From QQUD01 sp039029915 (GTDB taxonomy: Bacteria > Chloroflexota > Anaerolineae > Promineifilales > Promineifilaceae), in assembly GCA_039029915.1 (NCBI GenBank), contig JBCCFD010000038.1, positions 1 through 29,008 on the forward strand: a DNA stretch of 29,008 nt. Direction: 5' to 3'. Under the pieces are notes generated by a model. That model was given only the letters and a program-made list of their open reading frames with translations. It ran no database searches and had not been told where the DNA came from. The translations under genes were made by a program, and so were the position numbers. Positions 1 to 8,190 of this stretch are shown here, piece by piece (positions within the stretch are counted from its first letter, which is position 1; the number at the start of each line of letters is the position of its first letter).

Positions 1-3
1 GGC

Positions 4-99
4 GTTACGCAGTACCACTGGTACAGACCTCTGAAGTTTTTCAAGAAACGCCAGTGATTGCCAGTTTGTTTAGAAACCTCAGAGGTTTTTCTGCGTAAC
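4..99. repeat. Nested inverted repeat at the left edge
   Basis: Outer arms GTTACGCAG (4-12) and CTGCGTAAC (91-99) are exact reverse complements. Inner arms ACCTCTGA (27-34) and TCAGAGGT (79-86) are also exact. The segment at 74-90 can form its own small hairpin, ACCTC-A-GAGGT, followed by T residues on the plus strand. It lies directly downstream of the minus-strand YdeI-family gene, so it may be a transcription end, or a small palindromic repeat element. No gene is seen in bases 1-100. Confidence 0.6.
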
Positions 100-100
100 A

Positions 101-670
101 TCAATAATAATCCTCAATTCCAAATCCAAACTGCTTGTTTTGCTCACACTTTTTAATCAGATTATTGAGTCGCTTATCGAATTCGGCACCCCGCTTCCGA
201 GCTGTTTCTACATAAGCAATTCGTATTCGTTGATAAGACCCTGAGTAAGATTGAAAATTGTGCCAAGCAGTCGAATTTTCTTGGAGCGCTTTTTTGATAT
301 CTTCAGGGAAAATAAACGGCCGTTCTAAAATTGGCGTTACAATCTCTAAAATCTCAGAGATTACTTTGTTTTGTCCAATCAACCGATGCAACCGTTCAAC
401 ATTGGTTTGTGAATAGCTGCTTTTCGGCTTGCGGGGCGTAAATCGTTGCCCATAATGGTCATCGTCAATCGAATTCGTAATGCTGTCTATCCAGCCAAAA
501 CAAAGGGCCTCTTCAACGGCCGTATTGTAAGGAATACGCGGTTTGCCACTGTGTTTTCTCGGATAGATTATCCAAATCTCGACAGCGGACCGATAGTTTG
601 CTTCGAGCCAGTTCCGCCACTCATCACGCTTTACCACATAAATTGAATTTTCTTCATTTATTTTTGACAT
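101..670 (-). CDS. YdeI/OmpD-associated family protein
   Basis: This 189-residue protein is likely cytoplasmic. It matches the YdeI/OmdA family: an N-terminal block in which a W-rich segment (WRNWLEANY, WIIYPRKHSGKP) leads into the family hallmark EALCFGWIDS at about residues 54-63, then QRFTPRKPKSSYSQTN, which is also typical. Some family members have been linked to resistance to cationic peptides, but the biochemical role is not settled. Length is normal for the family and the C-terminus keeps the usual Lys/Arg-rich helix. The ATG start has no strong ribosome binding site. It is the last gene of the minus-strand run, 21 bp after the SUMF1-family gene. It carries two copies of the ACGGCCGT palindrome (315 and 515). 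No link to CO oxidation is evident. Confidence 0.8.
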   Translation of the reverse strand: MSKINEENSIYVVKRDEWRNWLEANYRSAVEIWIIYPRKHSGKPRIPYNTAVEEALCFGWIDSITNSIDDDHYGQRFTPRKPKSSYSQTNVERLHRLIGQNKVISEILEIVTPILERPFIFPEDIKKALQENSTAWHNFQSYSGSYQRIRIAYVETARKRGAEFDKRLNNLIKKCEQNKQFGFGIEDYY

Positions 671-691
671 GATTCAAGTTCAACTTGCGCT

Positions 692-1528
692 TTACTTTCG
701 ATGATTGCTCTCTTCATAAACGATTCGGAAGCCACCATCATTCAGTACCCCTCGCGGGCCTGTTCCCGTCCGATCAATCGCACGCAAATATTCAGGATGG
801 CTGATATTCCAAGCCCCCCCTTTAACAACGCGATAGGTGTAGCCGGTAACCTCCACACTATCTTCCCCCCAGCGGGTCAAACACCAATCTGCCAAATTCC
901 CAACCATATCCATGACCCCAAATGGTGATTGCCCTGTTGGGTAGGCATCAACCGGGGTAGGTTGGCCGACCAAATCGCCATAGTTTGCCCGTGATTCATG
1001 CAGTTCGTTTCCCCAAGGATAGCTAAAACCGGAGTCACCCACCGCTGCCCGTTGCCACTCTTGCTCGGTTGGAAGCCGCACGCACCAGCTGGCGACATTT
1101 TGAATATCAAAAGTGCTCATTTCGTCTTTTTCGATTAGTTCATTCGAAAGCCAGGCGCAGAAGGCCATACTATCAAACCAGCTCACTCGCGTACGTGGTA
1201 GGGTTGGACCAGCAAAGGCCGTGGGGCGTGGCTTAGGGCGATCTTTACGCCACTGCATTGCTTCTGGCGAAAACGCCCACCAAGCCGCATTCGTTTGACC
1301 AGTTGGGGCATCAATAAAGCGTTGATATTGGGCATTGGTGATGGGGTATTTAGCTATTGCAAAGCCTTCAACCTGAAAATCACCTCCAGCACTCCCGCTA
1401 TGCACCATCTCCCATTCTGATGAATCAATGATCTGCACGGCGCCACCATCAATCCAACACCATTCAAACGGCGCGCTTAAAATCGCTTCCGTTCGTCTGC
1501 TGAGTGGGCTTAGTTCAACTGAAAACAA
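692..1528 (-). CDS. SUMF1/EgtB-type formylglycine-generating-enzyme-like protein, probably non-FGE
   Basis: The 278 residues cover one FGE-sulfatase (SUMF1) fold: YPITNAQYQRF (61-71), RLPTEQEWQRAA (151-162), YPWGNE, MVGNLADW (208-215), VVKGGAW (234-240) and GGFRIV (265-270). True formylglycine-generating enzymes have two active-site cysteines shortly after the KGGS/A motif. Here that stretch reads NISHPEYLRAID and has no cysteine, so sulfatase activation is unlikely. The broad SUMF1 family also includes ligand-binding and mononuclear-iron enzymes. No signal peptide is seen. The reading frame begins at TTG with a GGGGA stretch about 12 bases upstream; the next ATG (residue 41) would cut into the fold, so TTG is preferred. 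It sits 35 bp after the TfoX-N gene. Confidence 0.8.
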   Translation of the reverse strand: MFSVELSPLSRRTEAILSAPFEWCWIDGGAVQIIDSSEWEMVHSGSAGGDFQVEGFAIAKYPITNAQYQRFIDAPTGQTNAAWWAFSPEAMQWRKDRPKPRPTAFAGPTLPRTRVSWFDSMAFCAWLSNELIEKDEMSTFDIQNVASWCVRLPTEQEWQRAAVGDSGFSYPWGNELHESRANYGDLVGQPTPVDAYPTGQSPFGVMDMVGNLADWCLTRWGEDSVEVTGYTYRVVKGGAWNISHPEYLRAIDRTGTGPRGVLNDGGFRIVYEESNHRK

Positions 1529-1563
1529 GACAATTTCCCCAAAAGGATACGTACAGCGCTTAT

Positions 1564-1887
1564 TTACTTTTTCTTTTTCTTTTTTGTGCGAATGCCAATT
1601 TCAACAGATTGAGTCATCCATTGTTTAAGTTCTTCGTCATCTTCCAAGACCTCTACTGGCAGTCGGAAATAAGGCATACTGTGAAACTGAGGCATCTCCT
1701 CTTTTTCATAGTCAGGACGGGTGCTATCATCCACTTTCAAATAGAAAACATCATCAGAGGAAATCAGTCCAAACATGGCATCATCTGCATAGATTCCAAA
1801 GCCACCAAACATAGCTCGACTGTAAACGGCCGTTACGGTTCCTAAGCGCTCTAAAATATAATCTCGATACTCTTTACTCGCACCCAT
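1564..1887 (-). CDS. TfoX N-terminal domain protein
   Basis: The 107-residue protein consists of a TfoX-N domain alone. Typical features are an N-terminal helix (KEYRDYILERLG), the RAMFGGFGIYADDAMFGLIS block (about residues 24-43), FYLKVDD, and MPYFRLPVEVLEDDEELKQW near the end. In Gammaproteobacteria full-length TfoX/Sxy regulates competence together with a C-terminal domain; single-domain versions are widespread and of unknown function. The last six residues are all lysine, encoded by an A-rich run, which is unusual. The ATG is preceded by a weak GGTGA. It lies 19 bp downstream of the secreted-protein gene. One exact AACGGCCGTT occurs at 1825-1834. Confidence 0.8.
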   Translation of the reverse strand: MGASKEYRDYILERLGTVTAVYSRAMFGGFGIYADDAMFGLISSDDVFYLKVDDSTRPDYEKEEMPQFHSMPYFRLPVEVLEDDEELKQWMTQSVEIGIRTKKKKKK

Positions 1888-1906
1888 AGAATTTCACCAC
1901 TCACCC

Positions 1907-2563
1907 TTATCCCCCGCCCGGGTAACCGCTCCAATAGCAACGGCTGCCGTGCCCAACCGAGTCTTCTTCCTCGATTGGCTCAGGCAGCGTCCAATACGCC
2001 TCAATTTTAGAGCGATAGGCAGGATCACCGCCGGGAATTTCACGAGCACCCGCCACGAAGACGTAACGGCCGATTTCGCCATCCTCATGCCACACTGCCA
2101 CAAAGTAATCGGCCGTTTCCGGGGCAGGAATGCGATCTTCTTGTCGATCCCAGTAATATTGCCCCCCAAATGGCTCATAAAATTCAGTCGCGTCGGTAGG
2201 CTCGATAATAATGGCACCGTGCCCATCTGCAATCTTTACCGCTTCAGGCAAATTTGCTTCAGGCAGTCCAGGTCCGATAAGTGCCATGGTCGGGGCAAAC
2301 GCTTCTAGCCCCACCACTTGGGGAATCGTCATTTCAATTTGGATCGTTTGGTCTTGATTGGCGGAAAATACGTAGTAGTCGATGTCGGATGAGCGGTCGA
2401 GCGTGGCGTATACGGCCGTTGACACACTGACATCCGCAATGCGCCACGGCGCCTCAAACGTAAAGTCCGCGTCCTCAAAAAACGGCTGATGAGCAAAAAC
2501 GGCAGAGAAAACAGTCAATAAAGCAATAAACCCCAGCAAAATAGGTAAGATGCGCTTATTCAC
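1907..2563 (-). CDS. Secreted protein of unknown function
   Basis: The first about 24 residues (MNKRILPILLGFIALLTVFS, cut near AVFA-H) form a clear signal peptide, so the protein is exported. The mature part looks like a beta-sandwich of the bacterial pre-peptidase C-terminal type: DIDYYVFSANQDQTIQIEM followed by an aliphatic strand and a YYWDRQE segment. I do not recognise a named family. The start is GTG, supported by a CGGAGG ribosome binding site 11 bases upstream. The C-terminus (EEEDS, then a Cys/Gly-rich tail) reads oddly. The +1 frame at 1894-1960 would encode a hydrophobic stretch (LGTAAVAIGAVT), so a late frameshift that removed a membrane anchor is possible but unproven. It lies 20 bp after the hydrolase gene. 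Confidence 0.65.
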   Translation of the reverse strand: MNKRILPILLGFIALLTVFSAVFAHQPFFEDADFTFEAPWRIADVSVSTAVYATLDRSSDIDYYVFSANQDQTIQIEMTIPQVVGLEAFAPTMALIGPGLPEANLPEAVKIADGHGAIIIEPTDATEFYEPFGGQYYWDRQEDRIPAPETADYFVAVWHEDGEIGRYVFVAGAREIPGGDPAYRSKIEAYWTLPEPIEEEDSVGHGSRCYWSGYPGGG

Positions 2564-2583
2564 AATGATAGAAACCTCCGATT

Positions 2584-3402
2584 TTAGGCAACATCATCTA
2601 CAAAATCAGCAATTACTTTGCTAAATGCTGCAGCATTTTCAACTTGAGGGGTATGCCCAGCATCTTGAATTGTCTGAATAGAACCACGCCAAAGCGTAGG
2701 AATCTCAATCATGCCAAAATAATTAGGGTTCACCAATTGCTCATGCTCGCCTTGTAGAATTGCTAACGGCCGTTTTAACCTCTTCACAATCTCTACCTCA
2801 TCCGCATAATTCCCCGGAGCGATACTGCCCCCCATCGTTGCTCGTGCAAGACCATCCGTCCGCGCAATATCTGCAACAAAAGGTGCTAAATCCAAAGATG
2901 AATTAGGAGCCAAGCACGCCTCGGCAAACCCTTTCATCTGCTCTGGTGTTAATGCATCAGCAAAAGCGGCTGCCATATTGGGGTTAGGCAAAAATCCATT
3001 TTCCATATCTGGTGGATAGGCAAGCGGTGGTGTGCCAAATATGGCAAATCCAGCCGCCTTTGATAACAATTGATGGGCTTCTAAAACAATGTGTCCCCCT
3101 AAGCTCCAGCCGACAAACACGCCATCTTCAACACCAAGCTGCTGTGCTACATCGGCCAACACGGCCGCATAGCCCGGCATATGATAGGTATTTTCAGGAT
3201 CCGCCGCCTTCTCTGATTCACCGTGCCCTGGCAAATCCATCGCAACTGCACGGTACTTCTTTCCGAAATCTCCTTCAAGCTGCGCTTTGAATGTTAAGCT
3301 CGATGCCGAATTTCCATGCAAGAAGAAAACGGCCGTTCCCTCCCCGCCGCTATCATATGTTGCAATTCGTTGACCACCAGCCATCACCATCTTTGGGTTC
3401 AT
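2584..3402 (-). CDS. Alpha/beta hydrolase
   Basis: A 272-residue single-domain alpha/beta-hydrolase without signal peptide. Visible motifs are the oxyanion HG at 29-30 (FFLHGNSASS), DLPGHGES (56-63), the nucleophile elbow GWSLGG with Ser100, a probable acid in LQGEHEQLV (Glu221 best placed) and the catalytic His250 in DAGHTPQVEN. The substrate cannot be told; the fold includes esterases, lactonases, C-C hydrolases and haloperoxidase-like enzymes. The ATG has a good AAAGGAGA ribosome binding site. It follows coxL by 91 bp on the same strand, but the spacer holds a 13-bp perfect stem, so co-transcription with cox is uncertain. It contains AACGGCCGTT at 2765 and 3328. Confidence 0.85.
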   Translation of the reverse strand: MNPKMVMAGGQRIATYDSGGEGTAVFFLHGNSASSLTFKAQLEGDFGKKYRAVAMDLPGHGESEKAADPENTYHMPGYAAVLADVAQQLGVEDGVFVGWSLGGHIVLEAHQLLSKAAGFAIFGTPPLAYPPDMENGFLPNPNMAAAFADALTPEQMKGFAEACLAPNSSLDLAPFVADIARTDGLARATMGGSIAPGNYADEVEIVKRLKRPLAILQGEHEQLVNPNYFGMIEIPTLWRGSIQTIQDAGHTPQVENAAAFSKVIADFVDDVA

Positions 3403-3430
3403 TATGTCTCCTTTGTAAAAATCAATTTAG

Positions 3431-3491
3431 ATTTACGATTTATAGTTGCCGAATTAGCACAATCATAAATCGTAAATCGTAAATCGTAAAT
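3431..3491. repeat. Hairpin and heptamer tandem repeat between coxL and the hydrolase
   Basis: ATTTACGATTTAT (3431-3443) is the exact reverse complement of ATAAATCGTAAAT (3465-3477). The right arm continues as a perfect 7-bp tandem repeat, AAATCGT three times and a partial fourth (3467-3491). On the minus strand the stem is followed by a T-containing stretch, so it may weaken read-through from coxL into the hydrolase gene. The stem is AT-rich and would be a weak terminator. Confidence 0.6.
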
Positions 3492-3493
3492 TT

Positions 3494-5953
3494 TTACTCG
3501 GTAACACCCGCATCCCGCAGCGCCTGCCACACCTTCACGGGCGTGATAGGAATATCAATGTGACGAACACCTAAGTGCCACATGGCATCCACAATCGCAT
3601 TCGCAATCGCTGGTGGCGCACCCACGGTTGGTGATTCACCAACACCTTTCGCACCAATCGGATGATGAGGAGAAGGGGTAATGGTATGGCCCGTTTCCCA
3701 TTTTGGCGACTCAACGGCCGTTGGCACCAAGTAATCTGCAAATGTACCCGAGAGGCAGACACCATTTTCGTCATACACAATCTCTTCGTACATTGCAGGA
3801 GCCAAACCCATCGTCAAACCACCGTGGACCTGACCTTCAACAATCAAAGGGTTGATAATGTTGCCACAGTCGTCAATCGCAATAAATCGACGAACGTTCA
3901 CTTCACCAGTGCCTGTATCAATATCCACAACGGCGATGTAGCTTCCAAATGGGAAAGTCAAATTAGGTGGGTTGTAGTAGTCGGTTGCTTCCAAACCAGC
4001 TTCAACATCATCAGGATGGTTGGTGTACGCTGCAAAAGCAATATCTTGAATCGTTTTGGCTTGGTCAGGAGAGCCCTTCACTTGGAACTGATTCACATTC
4101 CATTCCAAATCGTCTTCATTCACCTCAAGGAGATGAGCTGCAATTTTCTTTGCCTTGGCACGAATCTTACGAGCCGCCATTGCCGCAGCTGCACCAGCGG
4201 TTGGTGTTGAACGACTAGCATACGTTCCCAAACCATAAGGAGCTGTATCAGTATCACCTTCTTCGATATCAACATCCTGAGCAGGAATACCTAACTCTTG
4301 GGCAATAATTTGAGCGTAAGTTGTTTCGTGGCCTTGCCCTTGAGACTTGGTTCCGAAGCGAGCAATCGCTTTACCTGTTGGGTGAATGCGAATTTCAGCC
4401 GAATCAAACATTTTGATGCCCAAAATATCATAATCTTTTGCCGGACCAGCCCCCACCACTTCAGTAAAGCTAGAGATACCAATTCCCATCAGCTTACCCT
4501 GCTCACGCAGTTCAGCTTGCTCTTGACGCAGCCCTTCGTAATCAATCATATCCATCGCTTTTTGAAGCGCGGCGGGATAATTGCCACTGTCATAAGCCCA
4601 ACCTGTTGGCGATTCATACGGAAACTGTTCTGGTGTGATGAAATTTTTCATGCGGAAATCGGCGGGGTCTTCACCCAAGTCGTGTGCCATCATATCCGTC
4701 AACCGCTCAATCATCTGCACCGCTTCCGTCACACGGAAGGAACAACGATAAGCTACCCCTCCGGGTGGTTTGTTGGTGTATACCGCGTCAAAGTTGACGT
4801 GCGCCGCCTTCATATCGTATGAGCCCGTGCAAATTGAGAATAAGCCAACGGGGAATTTAGAGGGATTTGCCGCCGCATCTGCCACACCGTGATCGGCCAA
4901 ACCGTTAACGCGCAGACCGGTAATTTTACCGTTTGCATCTGCCGCTAGTTCTGCTTCTAAGTGATAGTCACGTGCAAAGCTGTCCGCCTGCAGATTTTCA
5001 GACCGATCTTCAATCCATTTGACGGGCTTCCCAATCAACAAGCTGGCCACTGCGCAAACCACATACCCAGGATAAACAGGCACCTTACCCCCAAAACCAC
5101 CCCCGATATCGGGGGAAATGATTTGGATTTTTTGCTCGGGCAAGCCTGTCACCAGTGCGAATACAGTACGAATGGCGTGAGGGGCTTGGGTGGTCATATA
5201 GATTTGCATCTTTTGGGTGGCAGGGTTGTAATTCGCCACCGAGCCACAGGTTTCAATGGAAGAAACGTGGATGCGAGGGATGTACATTTTCTGACTGACC
5301 ACGTGGGCCGCATCATCAAAAATTTTGTCAGTGGCTTCTTTGTCACCCACTTCCCAGTGCCAAATGCGGTTTGTTTTAAGCTCTTTGTCTTCGCGCACAA
5401 TAATTTCATCTTTGAGCGCATCATGTGGGTCAACGACAGGGTCAAGCGGATCATAATCAACATAAACGGCTTCAACCCCGTCAGCAGCAATGTAACGATC
5501 GGTAGCAATAACACAAGCCACTTCTTGGGCGTAGTAGACGACTTTGTCGGTTGGGAGCACCATTTGGGTGTCTGACATCAAGGTCGGCATCCAGTGCAGA
5601 CCATGGGCTTCTAAATCTTTCCCAGTAATAACCGCTAATACCCCTTCAATCTCAAGGGCAGCACTGGCATCGATTTCATTGATCTTAGCGTGGGCGTATG
5701 GGCTACGGACGATATCCATGTACAGCATCCCGGGCATTTTCACATCATCGACATAGTTGCCCATCCCTTGAATAAAGCGCGGATCTTCTTTCCGCTTCAT
5801 GCGGTGGCCCATACCGCAAACCTCAGCAGGGGTACTTACCTCAATATGCTCGGTTGTTTCGACATTGAGTGAAGTCCCTTCTGTGTTGGTGATTTTGGTT
5901 TCAATGCGGTCTTCTACATGTTTGGGTTTGTTTGGGTCATGATAGGTGGTCAT
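3494..5953 (-). CDS. coxL: Aerobic carbon monoxide dehydrogenase, large (molybdopterin) subunit, form I
   Basis: CoxL is the catalytic subunit of the Mo-Cu enzyme that oxidises CO with water to CO2, passing electrons through CoxS and CoxM to the respiratory chain. The 819 residues follow the xanthine-oxidase family order: the N-terminal hammerhead domain (about 50-175), then the molybdopterin-binding domains, with PDIGGGFGGK at 281-290. The decisive motif is AYRCSFR at 401-407, the form I signature; Cys404 corresponds to the copper-ligating cysteine. Form II homologues have AYRGAGR there. The catalytic glutamate is Glu773 in KGVGESP. The N-terminal leader of about 45 residues before GMGHRMKRKEDPRF appears longer than usual. 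The start ATG overlaps the coxS stop (ATGA), implying translational coupling. It contains only one exact AACGGCCGTT. Confidence 0.95.
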   Translation of the reverse strand: MTTYHDPNKPKHVEDRIETKITNTEGTSLNVETTEHIEVSTPAEVCGMGHRMKRKEDPRFIQGMGNYVDDVKMPGMLYMDIVRSPYAHAKINEIDASAALEIEGVLAVITGKDLEAHGLHWMPTLMSDTQMVLPTDKVVYYAQEVACVIATDRYIAADGVEAVYVDYDPLDPVVDPHDALKDEIIVREDKELKTNRIWHWEVGDKEATDKIFDDAAHVVSQKMYIPRIHVSSIETCGSVANYNPATQKMQIYMTTQAPHAIRTVFALVTGLPEQKIQIISPDIGGGFGGKVPVYPGYVVCAVASLLIGKPVKWIEDRSENLQADSFARDYHLEAELAADANGKITGLRVNGLADHGVADAAANPSKFPVGLFSICTGSYDMKAAHVNFDAVYTNKPPGGVAYRCSFRVTEAVQMIERLTDMMAHDLGEDPADFRMKNFITPEQFPYESPTGWAYDSGNYPAALQKAMDMIDYEGLRQEQAELREQGKLMGIGISSFTEVVGAGPAKDYDILGIKMFDSAEIRIHPTGKAIARFGTKSQGQGHETTYAQIIAQELGIPAQDVDIEEGDTDTAPYGLGTYASRSTPTAGAAAAMAARKIRAKAKKIAAHLLEVNEDDLEWNVNQFQVKGSPDQAKTIQDIAFAAYTNHPDDVEAGLEATDYYNPPNLTFPFGSYIAVVDIDTGTGEVNVRRFIAIDDCGNIINPLIVEGQVHGGLTMGLAPAMYEEIVYDENGVCLSGTFADYLVPTAVESPKWETGHTITPSPHHPIGAKGVGESPTVGAPPAIANAIVDAMWHLGVRHIDIPITPVKVWQALRDAGVTE

Positions 5954-6447
5954 GCAGCCACCTCTTCAGTTTCAGGGTTATTGATTTTGTCAGCCGCGTA
6001 TTGAATGGCTTCGACAATTTTGTTGTAACCCGTGCAGCGGCAAAGGTTGCCTGAAATCCCCCAGCGAATTTCTTCTTCGGTTGGGTTTGGATTTTTCTCT
6101 AGCAAATGCTTGGCACTGATGATCATACCAGGTGTACAGTAACCACACTGCAGGCCGTGTTTTTCCCAGAATCCTTCTTGTAAAGGATGCAGCGTTGCCC
6201 CATCAGCCACACCTTCAATTGTTTCAACGCTTTTGCCATTGGCTTGAACAGCGTACATGGTACAGCTTTTAATGGCACGGCCGTCTACCATGATGGTACA
6301 TGCGCCACAGCTTGTGGTATCACACCCAATGTGCGTACCGGTTAAATCTAAATTTTCTCGAATAAAGTGAACAAGCAACAGCCGCGCATCGACCGTTTGC
6401 GTATGATCCGCGCCGTTAACATTAACAGTAATTTCGTGTTTGCTCAT
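5950..6447 (-). CDS. coxS: Aerobic carbon monoxide dehydrogenase, small (2Fe-2S) subunit
   Basis: CoxS carries two [2Fe-2S] clusters that relay electrons from the Mo site in CoxL to FAD in CoxM. The 165-residue protein has the plant-ferredoxin-type cluster ligands Cys42, Cys47, Cys50 and Cys62 (GCDTTSCGACTI...SC) and the C-terminal four-helix cluster ligands Cys101, Cys104, Cys136 and Cys138 (CGYCTPGM and NLCRCTGY). All eight cysteines are present, so it should be functional. The ATG has a strong GAAGGAGA ribosome binding site. It is followed by coxL with a 4-base overlap and preceded by coxM after an 88-bp repeat-rich spacer. The order M-S-L is the classical one for this enzyme. Confidence 0.95.
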   Translation of the reverse strand: MSKHEITVNVNGADHTQTVDARLLLVHFIRENLDLTGTHIGCDTTSCGACTIMVDGRAIKSCTMYAVQANGKSVETIEGVADGATLHPLQEGFWEKHGLQCGYCTPGMIISAKHLLEKNPNPTEEEIRWGISGNLCRCTGYNKIVEAIQYAADKINNPETEEVAA

Positions 6448-6449
6448 GA

Positions 6450-6542
6450 TTTCTCCTTCGGAGTTAGCAATTCAGCCTTTCAGCACGCTACGCCTTCAGC
6501 ATTTCAGCTGACTTGCTGAGGTGCTGACTAGCTGACTAGCTA
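6450..6542. repeat. coxM-coxS spacer with 8-bp tandem repeat and short inverted repeats
   Basis: GCTGACTA is repeated in tandem at 6523-6530 and 6531-6538 with a partial third unit; the stop codon of coxM (TAG on the minus strand, 6536-6538) lies inside it. To the left, several TTCAGC units alternate with their complement GCTGA, giving many alternative short hairpins between coxM and coxS. No open frame of interest is seen here. Confidence 0.55.
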
Positions 6543-7402
6543 CTCGCTCTCTCTACAGCCTTGGCAATCGCTCGCTTAACGAGGATGCGGGTGAGATCGC
6601 GTTTGTAATCAACAGTACCCCGCAAGTCGGGAGATGGGTCACATTCAGCGGCAGCAGCAGCGCCAGCGGCTTCTAATGTTTCATTGTTGATTGCTTTGCC
6701 AATGATGGCTTGCTCAGCATTTTTGGCGCGCATGGGCACGGCCGAAACGTTGGTCAATCCAATCCTAGCGGAAGTACAGACGCCGCCATCCATGGTAAGC
6801 TGAACAGCGGCAGCGGAAATAGCATAATCACCAACCTTGCGTTCAACTTTGATATACGCACCACCACTGTTAGCTGAGGGTGTCGGGACACGAATTTCTG
6901 TTAAAATTTCATCATCGGCCAACGCATTTTCGAAGAGATCGGTGAAAAACTCGTCAATGCTGATGGTTCGTGTTCCTGCGGGGCCGAGGGCGACAACCTC
7001 GGCTCCGTATGCCAGCAGCGTAGCCGGATGATCATTGGCTGGGTCAGCGTGGGCAATATTGCCACCAACTGTTGCCATGTTGCGCACAAGCGGGTCAGCA
7101 ATCACTTCGGCCGTGTCTGCCAACAAGTGATATTTACTGCTCACCACGTCGCTTTCCTCAAGGGCAGACTCACGTGTCATCGACCCGATTGCCAAATGCC
7201 CATTGTCCTCACGGACATATTCCAAGCCATCAATACCGTTAATATCGATGAGCACCTCAGGCATAGATAGCCTAAAGCGCATGGCGGGGATCAAACTTTG
7301 ACCACCCGCTAGGATTTTGGCATCGTCTCCGTGTTCCTTAAGCAGAGTAACCGCCTCATCCAATGATGTTGGTGCATGATAATCAAATTCACCAGGTATC
7401 AT
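6536..7402 (-). CDS. coxM: Aerobic carbon monoxide dehydrogenase, medium (FAD) subunit
   Basis: CoxM binds FAD and hands electrons from CoxS to the quinone pool. At 288 residues it is a normal-length member of the FAD-binding PCMH family. The two flavin-binding loops are clear: AGGQS at 32-36 and TVGGNIAHADPANDHP beginning at residue 111. The C-terminal half (KVERKVGDYAISAAAV onward) matches the CO-dehydrogenase flavoprotein C-terminal domain. The ATG lies about 10 bases downstream of AAAGGAGGT, an exceptionally strong ribosome binding site. It follows coxG after a 97-bp hairpin-bearing spacer. No exact AACGGCCGTT copy is present. Confidence 0.95.
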   Translation of the reverse strand: MIPGEFDYHAPTSLDEAVTLLKEHGDDAKILAGGQSLIPAMRFRLSMPEVLIDINGIDGLEYVREDNGHLAIGSMTRESALEESDVVSSKYHLLADTAEVIADPLVRNMATVGGNIAHADPANDHPATLLAYGAEVVALGPAGTRTISIDEFFTDLFENALADDEILTEIRVPTPSANSGGAYIKVERKVGDYAISAAAVQLTMDGGVCTSARIGLTNVSAVPMRAKNAEQAIIGKAINNETLEAAGAAAAAECDPSPDLRGTVDYKRDLTRILVKRAIAKAVERASS

Positions 7403-7427
7403 TTTAGGTATGACCTCCTTTGACTGT

Positions 7428-7496
7428 TAGCTTTGAGCTATAAGCCGTGAGCGATGAGCTTTTAGCCCACAGCTCATGGCTCACAACTCAAAGCTA
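7428..7496. repeat. Long imperfect hairpin in the coxG-coxM spacer
   Basis: TAGCTTTGAG (7428-7437) pairs exactly with CTCAAAGCTA (7487-7496). Inside, GCCGTGAGC and ATGAGCT pair with AGCTCAT and GGCTCAC, making a nearly continuous stem of about 25 bp. The hairpin fills the spacer between the coxG stop and the coxM ribosome binding site. It could act as an attenuator or mRNA stabiliser that sets catalytic-subunit levels apart from the upstream maturation genes. Confidence 0.65.
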
Positions 7497-7497
7497 T

Positions 7498-8175
7498 TTA
7501 AAATCCAACAAATAAAACGAAATACAAAATAGCCAGCACAACAAGCGCAATGATGCCATAGAGAACTGGGCGAGGCACAACCTCTCCAGCAACGTCTTTA
7601 GCAAGATCAGCGGCCAGTTTGGCTTGGCTGGGGGCTTCAAATTCAACTTCTGCTTCTGCAACGGCTTCAGCAACTTCTGCTTCAGTTGCACCGGCAGCTT
7701 CGGCTGTGGCCTGTACAGTGGCTTGCGCCTCAACCTTGGCCTTTAAATACTCATTGAGCAGATCAAGGCTTTGGCGAACAATAGCTTTAGCTGAGGTATC
7801 GAGCAGTCGTTGTCCAACGCTAGCAATACGACCACCAACTTTGGCATCGCCGCTATAGGTGATGTTCGTTTTATCAGCCCCATCAGCAGTTAACTGCAAA
7901 TTACCGGTTGCCTTCACAAAGCCGGGCGCACCTTTGCCATCTACTTCAATGTCATAGCTATCGGGGGCATTGATATTGAGCAGTTTAATTTTGCCCTTAA
8001 ACTTACCGTTTACAGGGCCTACCTTCATTTTTAAATTTCCTTCGTACTCATTATCACCAATTTCAGAAATGCCTTCACCGCCGGGCAAAATTTGCCCTAG
8101 CACATCCGGGTCACGCACGGCATCCCACACCATCTGTTGGGGGGCGTCGAATGTATATTCTCCTGCTAGTTTCAT
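7498..8175 (-). CDS. coxG: CoxG, SRPBCC-domain membrane anchor for CO dehydrogenase
   Basis: CoxG proteins couple CO dehydrogenase to the membrane; a mycobacterial CoxG has been reported to carry menaquinone for the enzyme. The 225-residue product has an SRPBCC domain (about 1-145) beginning with the family pattern GEYTFDAPQQMVWDAVRDPD and ILPGGEGISEIG. An Ala/Glu-rich flexible linker follows (about 148-195), then a single hydrophobic helix, LYGIIALVVLAILYFVLFVG (205-224), at the extreme C-terminus. The layout therefore fits a cytoplasmic lipid- or quinone-binding cup tethered to the membrane. The ATG has a CGGAGGA ribosome binding site. It lies between coxE and coxM on the same strand, an order that places it in the cox operon. 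Confidence 0.9.
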   Translation of the reverse strand: MKLAGEYTFDAPQQMVWDAVRDPDVLGQILPGGEGISEIGDNEYEGNLKMKVGPVNGKFKGKIKLLNINAPDSYDIEVDGKGAPGFVKATGNLQLTADGADKTNITYSGDAKVGGRIASVGQRLLDTSAKAIVRQSLDLLNEYLKAKVEAQATVQATAEAAGATEAEVAEAVAEAEVEFEAPSQAKLAADLAKDVAGEVVPRPVLYGIIALVVLAILYFVLFVGF

Positions 8176-8190
8176 AAATCCTCCGATTGG

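Noticed and set aside
1894..2232. Overlapping frame inside the secreted-protein gene as an independent gene
   Set aside because: It lies entirely over a gene with a signal peptide and a good ribosome binding site. Only its last part reads plausibly, which at most hints at a late frameshift.
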